In this document: piece after piece, positions 47,561 to 60,104 of the stretch
How the letters are laid out: every line of letters begins with the position of its first letter
How positions within the stretch are numbered: the first letter of the stretch is position 1
Source: Porodaedalea pini
Taxonomy: Eukaryota > Basidiomycota > Agaricomycetes > Hymenochaetales > Hymenochaetaceae
Length of the DNA: 64,000 nucleotides
NCBI GenBank assembly: GCA_002794775.1
Contig: NBAY01000004.1
Span: 1,506,616-1,570,615, forward strand
Direction: 5' to 3'
Translations under genes and position numbers: made by a program
The notes under the pieces: generated by a model
What the model was told of the DNA's origin: nothing
Databases searched by the model: none
Seen by the model: the letters and a program-made list of their open reading frames with translations, nothing else

Positions 47561-47951
47561 GGTCCTGATCTATGTACAGTGTCCGGAAGAAGAAACGTGC
47601 AGCGTGCGTCCGGGAGTCAGGAGTTTCATCAAATTAGAAGACGTTTAAGTAGCTTTGAATAATGGAAGGGATGAGTACCGAGTTGATCGTTATAAAACAG
47701 AACGTCTCCCACAAGTCTCTCGCGATGAAAGAGTTCATGCGCTGTGCGTATAAAAATGGTTCAAAGCTGGTTCTTCGGGGATACAAAGTAATTGATACGT
47801 ACTACTGCTTTGTGTAATCCAATGGTCCAGTCCTACAGAAGAAACAAGTCAAAATATCCCAAGATCCCTCTTCAAGAAGATGCCAACATGGTTGCCATGT
47901 ATTCAAGAACATGATACTTTATATCTGTCTTTGGGCTGAAGCGCAAGGATA
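47561..47951. other. Intergenic, nothing recognised
   Basis: No reading frame, repeat or RNA gene that I can support between the coding remnant and the Harbinger-like element. Confidence 0.5.
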
Positions 47952-47954
47952 TAA

Positions 47955-48637
47955 GGCCCCGTTCGGACATCACCATTTCTGGCCCGGCCTCCAAAGACCG
48001 AGCGACGCAAGAAAGCCAAGATCATGGGAAAAAAAGTAGTCACACGTAGTCACATTATGTCATAGTTACTCCCTTTGGCCTGAAAGCACGGATGCCGCGC
48101 ATTCGTCGTCCTGCTTGAAGCTCAACTATCACTACAGTCAAACCTGTGTATAAGCATTGGCCTCAGTGGACGCATTGACCAATGCTTATACACAGGAATG
48201 CTTGTCTGCATTTTTGTGTAAAAAACAAATAAAGTTATTTCCATTTATGAAATGCTGTCTCATGCAATCCAATGTCAAGACCCACATGCACAGGTGAAGA
48301 CATTTACATTATTTTCAGCTGTTAAATAGTTGCAAAGGACACTTTAAGAGAAATAACTACAAATATCAGCCTGGTTTAGACCTTTGTTAATCTCCTTCTG
48401 TAGCTCCACTTGGCATGCACAAGAGTTGGGTGCAGAGGCAGGCATGTGACGGCCACTCATGAAAGCATGAAAAATAATTACATAAATGAGACAGTAACAC
48501 GAGTGACAAAAAAAAGAGACCGAGCCATGGTTACCAGGCACAAATCATGTGCGTGGTCTCCAAAAATCGTGGGGAAAGACTCGGCCTTCAAATTTCATGG
48601 GAGGCTGGGCCAAAAGTGGCGATGTCTGAATGGGGCC
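47955..48637. mobile_element. PIF/Harbinger-like MITE, 683 bp, with TAA target duplication
   Basis: The terminal inverted repeats are about 38 bp: GGCCCCGTTCGGACATC at the left and its near-complement (GATGTCTGAATGGGGCC) at the right, continuing to GGCCTCC/GGAGGCT. Flanking TAA is at 47952-47954 and 48638-48640. Three-base TWA duplications and GGCC-type ends are typical of Harbinger/Tourist elements. No transposase is visible, so it is non-autonomous. Confidence 0.82.
48143..48196. repeat. 18-bp perfect inverted repeat inside the MITE
   Basis: CCTGTGTATAAGCATTGG (48143-48160) and its exact complement (48179-48196) around an 18-base spacer. The preceding ACAGTCAAA (48134-48142) resembles pogo/Tigger-type transposon ends, so it may be a nested remnant. 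Confidence 0.8.
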
Positions 48638-48640
48638 TAA

Positions 48641-49326
48641 CAGACTTTGATGCGTCAAGGTGCAATTGGCTTGTTGTGATTGAGATAGGATGGATTTTAC
48701 ACTCATAGTGAAGTCCTTGCTAGCCCTATATAAATGGGCAAGTCAGCGATTTCTACTATTTGTCCCTATAGCATGGATGAAGGGACTAACTGGAACCGCT
48801 TTAATTCACTGCCAATAATGAGATCTTGTGTTAATGGCCATATGGTCCATCTGAAATTTGAAAAGGATCACTTTTGGGATGCTTGGTTCAAGATTGCGGT
48901 GCAAAGGAAGTCTAATTCATAGAACTAGAGTGTACATGGTAAAATACATGGTATCTCTTCCACGTCAGAAACATTGGGCTCTTCATTCAGGATATAGAAG
49001 AGGCATTTCTGGAGAGTCTGGCGAATTTGATGTCTTCATTGATATGGATCAGGATCTTTCGTTTCCAATGAAGGTTTGCCCATATAACGTTTACTTTACG
49101 GAGCTGCTGGATTTTCTGGACTGATGTGTCGCGACATGCCGCATTATTTTCCCTCGCTGCTGCACCAAGCTCGATGACCAGCTCTAGAGCAGGGCTCGAG
49201 TCTATGGCTCAGCAATAATAGTTGTACTTTCACAGGTAGCTTGAGGAAAGGCATCTCCGGGATGATGGGGAGGCAATACCACTGTCGTGATGACTGACGA
49301 CAATGATGGTGAAAGAGCAAGTTCAT
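48641..49326. other. Segment between two DNA elements, no supported gene
   Basis: A CTATATAAATGGG box at 48727-48739 precedes short plus-strand frames (48734-48922 and 48858-49124, overlapping in different frames). I do not recognise either product. Confidence 0.4.
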
Positions 49327-49328
49327 TA

Positions 49329-50165
49329 CAGCCATTTTCATAAGTCCTGCGACACGTGCATGTCACGTGAAGTGAGCCGCGTCAGAGCCAAAATGTCGAA
49401 AAATTAGAATGAATGCCTATTTTCTCTGTAAATTCTGCACAGTACCCGCTCATTAAGTACTCAAAAAAAAGGCACGGTTCTCAGAAGCAGAAATATGTAA
49501 AATAGTGAGCAATAAATTGACTGTGTAGGTGGGTGGAGATCAAACAAGTGCAGCTGGTCTGTTCTCTCACCCATTTCCACTGAGATTCAAAAATTATGGC
49601 TCCCCTACATCTATCTATAAAATTCTTTCCTGTGTCTATAAATTAAGTATATGACTATATCAACATCTCCTGCAAGTTTGAAGCCAATCCATGCAGTATT
49701 CATGGTACAGCAGTGAGGTTTGTGTTCCACTCTTGTTCATGCTGCAAGATGGAAAGAGCTCAAAGTGGAACACAAACCTTGCTGCTGTACCATGAATACT
49801 GCATGGATTGGCTTCAAACTTGCAGGAGATGTTGATATAGTCATATACTTAATTTATAGACACAGGAAAGAATTTTATAGATAGATGTAGGGGAGCCATA
49901 ATTTTTGAATCTCAGTGGAAATGGGTGAGAGAACAGACCAGCTGCACTTGTTTGATCTCTACCCACCTACACAGTCAATATATTGTCCATATTTTACATA
50001 TTTCTGCTCCTGAGAACCGTGCCTTTTTTTTGAGTACTTAATGAGCAGGTACTGTGCAGAATTTACAGAGAAAATCAACATTTACTCTATTTTTTTGACA
50101 TTTTGGCTCTGACGCGGCTCACTTCACGTGACATGCACGTGTCGCAGGACTTATGAAAATGGCTG
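49329..50165. mobile_element. Fold-back element: 837 bp near-perfect palindrome flanked by TA
   Basis: Left arm 49329-49731 and right arm 49764-50165 are near-identical inverted copies of about 403 bp around a 32-base loop. The ends are CAGCCATTTTCATAAGTCC and its complement, flanked by TA (49327-49328 and 50166-50167), as for Tc1/mariner-type MITEs. Only scattered mismatches are visible between the arms. There is no coding sequence. Confidence 0.92.
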
Positions 50166-50326
50166 TAAAGCAGTCGCATTCTGCTTACAGTACTACTAGG
50201 GTTAAAATCGTGCACGCGTTCGAACACACGGAACAGTCCAAGTTGGGAGCACACTCTAATACACAGCTTGCGTCACACTCGAGATGTATGCAGGATGATG
50301 TTTTTTATTAGAGTGTATTTATGTAT

Positions 50327-51828
50327 CTACCGAGCATGCTGGACATGTATAGTCATGAGGTCCCGAGCGCATACAACTTCGCCTCCAAACTCCTTCTCCG
50401 CGAGACCACGGATTCCATCCATAATCACCCTCGCTTCCTCATTCACATCGTCGTCCCCTTTATATCGCGCGCTAAAGTGGTTGAGCGCAAGTCGGCGCAC
50501 GCCAGCTGTACGTGCGAATCGACCTGCCATCTGCGGCGTTGAGTGGCCACGACTTCGTGTACGCTCTTGCACGATTTCATCGGTGTCCTCATCACGCGTT
50601 AGAGGGTCAATCCCAGGGAGATGTGCGTTCGTTGCCTCGTGAACAAGGAGATCTGCGCCGATCACAAGGGGGAGGGCGGGTGACGGGTCGTACGTATCGC
50701 CCAGAATGACGACCTTCCGTCCCGGCCGACGCGGGACACCGGTCAGGACGGTCCCATCCTCGAGCGTAATGTTCTCACCGCGCTGCAGTCGTGCAAGGTG
50801 CGACATAGGCGCCTTGTTACGCTTGAGGTGCGGGACATATTGTGTCGGGTCCATTTTTTCCGGAACAGGCGCTTCGGTGACGACATAGCCGACACACGCG
50901 ACAGAGTGCTCGATGGGTGCGGCGGAGATGGAGACCATGTTATCGATGTAGATGTCGTTCCAGACACCTTTGCCCCAAGGCACTCCCTCATCTTCGGCCT
51001 GCAGTAGATTTTTACCGGGAAGCTCGCAACGGTGTGGTTTGAGATTGACAAAGTCTCCACCTTGCGGATCGCGAGGGAATCGAAGCTCGTGCACAACGTA
51101 GCGCCCTACGAGCCTCGTGTGGGTAAAACGTAAAGCGCTACGTATATACGCACGAGTTCCTAAGGGACCGTATATCTCAAGAGGCTGGAGTAGCACGTAA
51201 GACTTAAGCATGTATAATGAAAGACAGAAATTCACGTACCTCTACCTCCTCCGGGTCGGGCAGCTGCTCCCTGCTGTCCGGAGCGCCATCAATCATACCA
51301 CCCGAACCGTTCATGCACCCCGCCATTAAAGGAGCAATGCCAAAAATATGATCACCTAAATGACACAGATACGCAAAGTCAAAGCCAATTCATAAGTTAC
51401 AGGCGCCTATCTCGGAGGGCTGAGAAAGAAAACGCACCGTGAGTGTGAGTTATGAATATCTTCCGAATTTTGCCCATTTTGAGTGTACTCTGCTGGAGGC
51501 GCTGCTGCGTAGCCTCACCACAGTCGAATAGCCACAGATCTCCACGGCCTCCTAGATGGAGGGCAAGTGACGAGTGATTCCGGGTCGAAGAGGGCTGGGC
51601 GGAAGCCGTCCCAAGGAAGGTGAGACTGATAGAGGAAAGGGTGGCATACTGGGCTGCAGTATTAGTGCGTGAGGGAGGCATGGCGTGGAGATTCCAGACA
51701 CTATGTACAGGGGATGTGCGGATGGTCAGAGCAGGGCTGCTTCGAGCGAAAAGACGCGTGAGTTTAGTGGAGTGCAAGTTGGAGAAACGAGTCAAGGCGA
51801 ACATGCAAATAGAGGTCCGCCGAGTCAC
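50327..51828 (-). CDS. tRNase Z (ELAC-type 3' processing endonuclease), 3 exons, up to 454 aa
   Basis: Exons (minus) are 51828-51438, 51355-51240 and 51184-50327, ending TAG. It is a metallo-beta-lactamase fold enzyme that cuts the 3' trailer from precursor tRNA. The zinc ligand motif is HTHGDH (128-133), with the glycine codon split by intron 1. Other conserved sites are EHS (His262), GDTYD (Asp332), HEATN (His351) and NHFSARY (His405). The size fits the short form (about 360 aa) plus an N-terminal extension. The first 49 residues are rich in Arg/Ser/Thr with no acidic residue, as in mitochondrial presequences, before a second Met (MPPSRTN). Either start is possible. Confidence 0.92.
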
Positions 51829-52174
51829 TGCTCAGCAGGTAAAGATAGTAATCAAGAAGAGCCTGAGTCAGACTGTATATGTTTTAACGAGAGAATCAGC
51901 CGAGTCATGGCGTCCGCAGCCTTAAAGATAATGGCACATCTATACCTTCCGTTGACCGAGTACGGTCGGGTTCAGGTTGAGAATGAGTCGAAGAAAAAAT
52001 GAGATTGCGGGAATCATGTGACCAAAACGCGTCGCGCTCAGGACCTTTTTCACCTGCACGAGCAAGGAATTGGACATTGAAAGGCAGGGAAAAATCAAAA
52101 TCACGAAGAGCGGGAACAAACACATAGGTATGGCAAGATAGGAGAGATGTACCTAAGAAACAGATCAAAAATAG

Positions 52175-53797
52175 CTATTGTGGTTCGTCACCCGTCTCCA
52201 TCCCATCTACATTAACTTCATTGTTATGAGCGTTAACGTCCGTGTCATCAACTTCACCATCGGCATCGGCATCTGCGTCTGCACGAGCAAACATGTACAG
52301 CGGGTCGATGACCTCTGCAAGTGTCTCGCCGCGTTCTTCCGCCTCCTCCGCAGTGAAGGGTGCCAAAGAAAGATTGATCGCGTCCCATTTGTCGGTATAC
52401 GTATTCCATTGCTGAAATAAAACAACGTTTAGAGAGATGATCAATAGTTGGAAGAGATTGGCGTACGTTTGCGCGTCTTTTCTTGAGCATAATTTTTCGC
52501 TCGATGTTTTTATAGTATGCGCCCTTCTTTCTCCGAGTCGAAGAGCCTTCTAGTTTTGCGTCCTCATTTCCGGCTTCCTCCCCGTCGTTCAAGACGAGCA
52601 AGAACTCGTTCGGGACGTCTTGTTCGATCTTGACAGTCTCGTAATCGCGAACAAAGGAGAATATCGTCTCCTGGAGAGAACGAATTAGGCGACATGATCA
52701 CTTAGAACACAGATGAAACCTACCTCGACATTTTCGCCACTCCTCCTCCGCTCAACAAAATTTTCAGCCACCTCATCTTCCTTCGGTAGGAAGTAAGCTA
52801 AGAAATGGTCGCCATCTGCTTCCATAGGTCTCAAAATACCACAATCCAAACGCGGATCAGGCAACTATTGAAGGATTAGTCAAAAACAAATCATCACAAA
52901 AGCTGAGTCTGCTCACATCTTGGGCCCGCTCCCCTGGTCGTTCGGAGAACCTGAACAAGTCGTACGCGTTGGCCCAGATGTCAGTATCTGGGAGAATCTC
53001 GTATGATTCGACAGCAGTAACACCGGGTTTATTCGGATGCTTGAGCTGGGAAAGGTCATAGTCCTCCCCAGCGGTTTTGAACGAATTTGCGATATCTTTT
53101 AGTTGCGCTTCTCGAGAGATGTCGACCGTTGCCGTGTCGTCGTTCGTGCGGCGCCTGGAAGTAGCGTCAAGGTCAAAGAAAAGATAGGGAATGAGAGATA
53201 GACGAGAACGAACGTCTCATGGCTGGCGGCACTACTCCTGTTGATAGAACTGCTGATGTACTCCGTCTTTCGTAGCCACGACACTTGCGGTGTTGAAGGT
53301 GTGTTGCCTGATGAATAAGTCCCATTCGACGTCGACATAGACGACTCTCCCAGCATGAACGCGTCTCTTGGGTCGACAGGCGGCATCATTTCCGGATCCG
53401 GGTTGATCTCTGGGTATTCAGAGGACATACAAAAACATACGATGAGCAAAGGAAAATTTAAGGTGTGAAGCCCATCCAGAGTGCGTACGTGAATCATCTG
53501 CACCCTCCTCCCACAGGCACTCATAATAACTTAGATCGAGCGGCATTCCCAGCTCCGCATCGACGACCATAGGTAGTGGCGTCTCGCTCGCCAGCGAGGC
53601 TGTGAAATCTGGGCCTGCATAGCGCGACGGGTTCGTCGGGATGTTTAAGAGCTTGGGCGGGAAGGGCGGGGGCGGGAGCGGGTTCTGGAACCGGACCTTG
53701 AAGAGGAGGTCGAGTTTACTGTAGATAAAAGCATCTGAGTTTGAATTATGACGGCTAGTAGAAGTATGGGGAGTACACACCTTTTCTTGACCGACAT
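52175..53797 (-). CDS. PAF1: PAF1, RNA polymerase II-associated factor 1, about 7 exons, about 410 aa
   Basis: Proposed exons (minus): 53797-53781, 53718-53489, 53409-about 53240, 53154-52917, 52864-52724, 52670-52467 and 52411-52175 (TAG). Family blocks in order are KLDLLFKVRFQNPLPPPPFPP, the DAELGMPLDL segment, INPDPEMMPPVDPRDAFML, SWLRKTEYIS, LPDPRLDCGILRP, a GDHFLAYFLP-like block and YKNIERKIMLKKRRAN, then an acidic Asp-rich tail. PAF1 is a core subunit of the nuclear Paf1 elongation complex that couples transcription to histone modification. The first exon codes only five codons plus two bases. The exon 3/4 junction is uncertain: no phase-2 GT donor preserves the conserved block. The divergent SFH5 gene lies beyond a LINE. 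Confidence 0.9.
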
Positions 53798-53930
53798 GGT
53801 CGCTCGACGCCTGCTCAATTCGCGCAGACTCGCGCTGCGTGTGGTTTCTCAGCACTTCTTAACCTCCTACCATCACCAGCTTGACCGTGGGAAAAAGTGA
53901 TCATCAGTCTATCTCTCTCTTCCGTTCGCA

Positions 53931-56159
53931 ATGGACAACAAAATGCTGGCCAGAGCGAAAGCATCTCTCCATAAATCCAAGTCTTCCCGTTCCCTTGCCA
54001 ATCCCAAGGACCCCACTAAATGTGAGGAGTGTAAATCGGATCTCCCCTACCACAGTCGCAGCTGTGTTAGTGGTACAGCCAAACTTTGCGTCGAATGTGG
54101 TCGCGATAAGACCTACTACCACAACGATGAAGTCTGCGAACGTGTAAAGAAGAATCGTGCCGATTGGTCTCCTGATATCGAAGTGGACACTCACGCCGCC
54201 GCCCTCCGCAAGCAAGGAGACCTCCCGCCGACACCCGTCGTCGAGTCTCAGAACTCCCTCAAGCACTCCAACTCAGAGGAGGAGCACAGAGCCATCGCGT
54301 CCCCTGTTCGTACCGACGACGCCATGGATGCAGACGATTTGTACATCCCCGACGACCACATCAGCCAGGCCCCGCAGGTCGACAACGATAACATATCCGA
54401 GGAATACGAAGACCTGGCGATAGCCGAGCGAGTTTCCGATTCTTTCATGCAGCTGACCAAGGACACCATACATCATATGACCACCTTTCTTACCCAGCCT
54501 TCGTGGACCTCCCCCACACCGTGGTACGATGACCCAATTCGCGCAGGCAAAGTGCTCGCAGATGTAGGATCCAATCTCGTATCGTGGATCAGCAAATCCC
54601 ATATGTTTGACAATGAGACTATCAAGGAAAATAAAGCAAATGAAGGACTCCAGGCGTTCCATTCTTCTTATCATATCCATAGCCCTTCTTTCAAACACGT
54701 CTTCGACGATATTCAAGTTTCCGCCCAGGCTATCCGCAATCAGGAAATCGCTGACAATATGCATTCCATGTCCCGTTCTATTCAGGCTCTCTCTTCTTTG
54801 GTCACTAAACTCACTGATAAAACTAACAACATTGAAAAACAGATGTCTCGTTCGGTATCTATGGCTAATCCGCCGCCTACTTCTACTAACCAAACCCATG
54901 TCAAATTTCTCTCAGACCCCATTGGAGCCCGGTTCGTCCATGACAACAGATTCCCACCCACACCGCCTATAGTAAAACAGCATGTTCAAACCTCCAAGAA
55001 TGGGAAAACTGGATACACTGCAGCAATCGCTAACACCCGTATCCCCAGGTCTGGATATTGTATGGATTCAGAAGGCACTATTTATGCCCCTGATGGTTAC
55101 ATGCACTCCGCACACAATGCCCCAAAATCTGGTAACACCCCCACATCAATATATTATCCTAAGGTCGAAGCCATTGGCACCAACAAGGATGGCTTTACTA
55201 CAGTCATGTACACCAAGGCAGCTCAGAAGAAGCCTAAACCAACTCCAACCAAAGTCAGTCATTCCTCTGATGAACACCCTGACAGGGAAATCTCGATAGT
55301 CCCTATCAATCGGTCAATCAGTTCCGTTAACATATGACCCTCCAATGTGAAGCGCATATATTTCTCATTGCCAGGGGATTTGGCGGTTAGGCCAACAACC
55401 CTTTCAGTTAAAAATTTGGTGCGAGCAGGCCTTAAGGGCAACCCAGTGTTCAAACACCTTGTTGTGCTCAATGTGGAGTACACGACTAACAGCAACCTAT
55501 TAATTGCATTCACTAACATTCATTCTGACTTTGATTCCAACTACACCACCCTCACTTCTCAGCTTACCTGCATCCTTAACATCAGCGGGGTGACTCCCTT
55601 TATTCCTTCACCCCAGTTCAAGATGATCATCCTGAGCATCCCAGTCTTCGACAAAGATACTAAACTTATTTACAGTGAAGTGGATTTATACAATGAAATA
55701 TCTAACCTACCACAATTTGAAGGTCGCGAATTCATGTTTCCCCCAAGGTTCATGTCATCAGTTGAAAAGCTGAATGAGTGTGACTTCTGCAACATCTCCA
55801 TCATCATGAAAGATGCAGACCGCCTCTCTTTTGACCACTTTTTCCTTCACAGCAATTGATCCATGCCTGTTTTCGGTGTCATCTGGTGTCTCAAGGAAAT
55901 GAAGGCGTGGCCTACAATCAATCAATGCGACAACTGTCATCGCCTTGGCCATCCAGCTTCTAAATGCCAATCCACCGCTTGCTGCATGATTTGCTCAGAG
56001 CCTCATTGTACAGCTGTTCACATTGCAAAATGTGCGCCATGCACCGCTATCAACAATCTGCAGTGTGAACACTTCACCCATTGTATTAACTGCCAAGGAA
56101 ATCACAGTGCATGCTCTGCTGAGTGCCCTGCCCATCACAATTACTGTTCCCCCTATTAA
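53931..56159 (+). pseudogene. LINE ORF1 (742 codons, two in-frame TGA)
   Basis: One frame from ATG 53931 to TAA 56157, interrupted only by TGA at 55335 and 55857. The N-terminus has a Cys-rich site (CEECKSDLPYH, CVECGRDKTYYH). A long middle part follows. The C-terminus has a CCHC knuckle (CDNCHRLGHPASKC near 55930) and further Cys/His pairs (CMICSEPHC, CINCQGNHSAC). Such proteins coat the LINE RNA. If both TGA were CGA originally the protein would be intact. Confidence 0.85.
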
Positions 56160-56165
56160 TTACAT

Positions 56166-57959
56166 ATGGCAGATTCAATTTCTGTCTTTTCCCTCAACCT
56201 TTGTAATTCCGAACCTTCATTCAACTTTCTCCTATGTGCCTTTTCTTCCACTCATTCAAGTCCTGATATTATATGTTTTCAAGAAGTCCCCATTGTCCAA
56301 CAATTCACTCCTTCAAAAGTTTCTGCTCAAGGTTCCTTGGTTTTTTACACCTGGAACTCCCAGCCTTATACCACATTTTTGCCCCCCTGTTTGGGTAAAC
56401 CATGTTGTTGCACTTTTGTGCACCCCCATATCATTCAATGGGTGTCTATGCATTATCCCTCATCTCCTTCTCCCAATGTGTCTGTCATTTCAATTTTGCA
56501 TGGTGACCTATCCCCCCTCTTTCTATGGAATGTTTATAGCTCTCCGAGCCTTCATGAATTTGAAAACCCTTTTCCTATTCTTAATTCGCCCTCCCATATT
56601 TTCACAGGAGACTTCAACTGTCATTCAGAACTTTGGTCTTTCCCTGCCCAATCTGCCAAATTTTCCAGTTCACACTCACTCATTAACTGGATCAACGAGA
56701 ATGATCTTTCTATTTGTAACCCCCCCAACCAACCCACGTACTTCAACCACACCACTAATTCAAAGACAATCATTGACTTGGTAATAGCCTCAGTAGATTT
56801 CACACCTCAACTTCTTGAATCCATTTCGATTTCTGATCCATCACTCGATATTTCCTCTGATCATTTCCCTATACAATTTTCTTTTGATATCAACTTTTCT
56901 GCTTCCACTCCCCAACCCCCCCCCCTCCATTCTATTTGTTCTCATGATTTACCTGCTTTTGTGGCTGAGTTCTGCGAGTCCAAGCTTTTTTCCTTTTCTT
57001 CAACCAATGTTCAAACCCCTGAAGCGCTGGATGCCTTATTATTTAATTTTCAATCCTCTTTTTCAGGATTCGCTACCTCTTTTCTTCAAAAGTGAAAACC
57101 ATGTTCTTACTTTGGCCCAAATGCTTGGTGGTCTGAGGCCTGCTCAAAACTTTACCTAGCGCATTGTTGTAACCCCAACCCTGAATCCTGCAAAAGCCTT
57201 GACGTTGAAATCACCCACACAAAAAACACTTTCTTCAGCTCACGCCTTCAGCATTCTGATGCATAAAGTGCTTGGTGAAACCAATTTCTAGGTACCGCAC
57301 ACTGTCATTCCCCTATTGGAGTGCTTCACATGCCCAATGGATCCTTCTCTCTTACGGAACACGACAAAGCATCCCTTTTCTGCCAAATGTTTTTTCCCCC
57401 ATTGACGTCTATGCCAGAGTTGACCCAGCTTCCTGATCTTTGCGACTCCCAGCCTCTTACTATGGCCGACATACATGATGTGTTCCAGGGAATAGACTGA
57501 GAAATGAGCCCTGGCAACAGCCATATCTCGTATAAACACCTTGAGCTCCTCATTGAACACCAAGGGCAGTTCTTCATTGACCTTTTCTCTCTTTGCCTCA
57601 CAATGGGGCATTTTCCCCTTTCTTTCAAAACCTCCCTCATTACTTTCATCCCTAAACCCAAATGAACTGACTTTTCTGTGCCAAGAGCATTTCACCCTAT
57701 TACCCTGGTTGATACCATTGGTAAACTTTTTGAACACATTTTATTCAATTTTCTCCAACCTTTCTTTGAACTTAATAATCTTCTTCCTGACGCCCAACAT
57801 GGCTGCCAGAAACATCATTCTTCGCTCACAGCTTGCTATGAGCTTCTGTCTTTCATTCTTAATGACCCCTTCATTTATGCTGGTGATCAAGGTGCCTACA
57901 AACTTTTTAAAAGGCATCATTACTTCATTACTTCGATCCTCACCATGGATATTCAAGGG
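56166..57959 (+). pseudogene. LINE ORF2, first part: endonuclease and start of RT
   Basis: It starts at ATG 56166, six bases after ORF1. The apurinic-type endonuclease domain shows FSLNL, ICFQEV, GDFNCHSELW (near 56610) and SSDHFPI (near 56860), the metal and catalytic residues of the EEP fold. TGA at 57093 and a frame change near 57265 follow. RT begins with SPGNSHISYKHLELL near 57510, then FHPITLVDTIGKLFE near 57690 and LLPDAQHGC near 57780. It is cut at MDIQG (the first catalytic Asp of RT) by a C-family LTR. Stops at 57498 and 57663 are also TGA. Confidence 0.85.
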
Positions 57960-58375
57960 TGTTAGGCGAGAGTCCATGAGACGACTCAGACTGGGCAGGC
58001 CTTGGCTGACTGGTGTCTGGGATGTGCTATACTTGAGTGGGGACTCAGGACATGCTATACTCAGGCTAGGTCGTCACGGAGGTAAGAGGATTAATACAAG
58101 TCTAAACTAATACAAGGGGGACAAGTCTCACCTAGGTTGTCGCAGAGATAAGAGGAAAAGCAGAACAAGGAGTTCATGCGATTCCTGAGACCTTATATAG
58201 CAATGACTGTGAGACTATATTACCTAATGTTACATAAACGAACAGAATGGAATGATTGAAGGTCATGTGAAGGGAGTGTGGGAAATGATTGAAAAGACGA
58301 TTAAATATGGTGAAAAGGAGTGATTAAAAGAAAAGAAATGATAAAAGGGGAAATAAAAGAGTTCGAGTCCTAACA
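57960..58375 (-). repeat. C-family solo LTR in the LINE RT (416 bp)
   Basis: It runs TGTTAGGCGAGAG...GTCCTAACA. The flanks share AGGG (57956-57959, and 58376-58379 in AGGGG). It interrupts the RT motif DIQG | FFDNI. Confidence 0.9.
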
Positions 58376-60104
58376 AGGGGTTTTTCGATAACATCTCTCA
58401 TAATCGCCTTTTACACAAACTCATTGATTCTAATGTCCATCCAAACATCATCCGCATCCTTGCGGGCTGGCTTAGAGATAGGCCAATTTCTCTCCATTTC
58501 AATAACTTCTTTTCTATGCCCTTTATCAAGCCCAATTGCGGTGTTCTGCAAGGGTCTCCTTTATCCCCCCTTATTTCTGTCTTTGCTGCATCTGATGTTA
58601 TCACAGCATACAACAATCATTTTGGTCCACATCGCCCATTATTAGCATATATAGACGACCACCTCCTTCTCACTCGTTCACTTAGTATCAAGTCCAACTT
58701 GGTTCGCCTTCATAACCAGTTTCAATTCCTCTCTCTTCAATTCTAATCCATCAGTTTATCTATCGACCCCAATGCCATAGAACTTCTCCATATTCTTCTG
58801 CACCCGTGTGGCACAGCAATGGCCTTCCAGTCTTTTCTACAAGATTCTCCTTCACTTTCCGGCATGACCTTAACTCTTCTGAATAACTGTGTCATTCCTC
58901 CTTCACATCACCTTACCTGGCTTGGTGTCATCTTTTCATATGATCTTTTGCCCAAACTTCATTTTGAAGCTCATGCCAACAAAGCCATTTTCACTTTACA
59001 CCAACGTTACTTCCTTTTTAATCGATCACACGGCACATATTTCCAGTACGCCCGTCTTTTATACTTTGGTCTTATTCGTTCCATTGCCATTTATGGCACC
59101 ATCCTTTTTCCTGAATCTCCCTTCATCTCATCCATTCTCCAATGGTCTCAAGACCTATTCTTACATTCAGTGTTACATCATAGCATTCACCCCTCCATTG
59201 TGGAATCTTTTTTGTCTTGTCCTCCGCTCAATCTATTTATTTGTTCTCTTTTCCAACATTTTTTACTGTCATATTTCACTCATTCTAAAACACCTCCCAA
59301 ACACAATCAATACCTCATTTTGTCTCTTCTTCCCAATGTTGTCATTCTCAAGATTGTTTCATTTCCCACTTTTACGCAGGTTCATTCTTATCTTACAATG
59401 GTTCCTATTCCTTCTCTTTTGCAATGCCCTCTTGCCATTTGAAATTTCAATTCATTCTTTTTACACCCTCCTCCTTATCAATACTTCATCTTCACAGATG
59501 GCTCCATCATTCCCAACACAGATGGCTCCTACAATGGTGGCCATGGTTTTGTTATTGTGCACAATCACCACAAACTTGCTGTCTTTTCCTCAGCAGCGCA
59601 CTCTCGGCCAAACATCTTGTTTGAGGAGCAGGAAGTGCTCATCACAGCCATGCAACGTATCTCAACTCTTCTGGAAAAATGCTTCACACCGGTTCACATA
59701 CACATCGTTACGGACTCGCTTAACAGTGCCCAACTCATTTTTTCAAATAATACGCGTCATGCAGAATTTATCATCACTTTCCGCCATCTATGTGGAATTT
59801 TCCTCGCCCTCCACCATGACACATCCCACATTACAATCCAGTGGCTCCCGTCCCATCGTGGAGTACTGGGCAATTCCAAAGTGGACAAACTAGCCAAAGA
59901 CGCGGCAACCAAATCACATCATGAACCCATACCAGGATCGCTCCCTAACCTAAATGCACAAGTACAGCTCAACCTTATTCAAGACTGGAAAGCAAACCAA
60001 ATCAATCTCCATGGACATCGCTCAATTCTCGAGCCATCCTCGTTCATCTTACATCCCACACAATCATTCCGACAACTCCTGAAGCTCTCGCCAAAGAAGC
60101 AGAT
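58376..60104 (+). pseudogene. LINE ORF2, second part: RT core and RNase H
   Basis: RT resumes as GFFDNISHNRLLHKLI. GVLQGSPLSPLISVF (near 58545) and the catalytic AYIDDHLLL (near 58650) follow. After frame changes the RNase H domain has all expected sites: TDGS near 59500, EEQEVL near 59625, TDSLNSAQ near 59715 and WLPSHRGVLGNSKVDKLAKDAA near 59845. RNase H in a LINE is typical of the Tad and I groups. Confidence 0.85.

Noticed and set aside
54273..54899. 208-aa minus-strand frame
   Set aside because: Antisense shadow of LINE ORF1 with no motif or splice logic.
56023..56784. 253-aa frame overlapping the LINE endonuclease
   Set aside because: It is in another frame than the endonuclease domain, which carries the conserved catalytic motifs.
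57541..58110. 189-aa frame running from the LINE into the LTR
   Set aside because: It is a frame artefact crossing the 57960 insertion; the true RT frame is different and stops at the LTR boundary.
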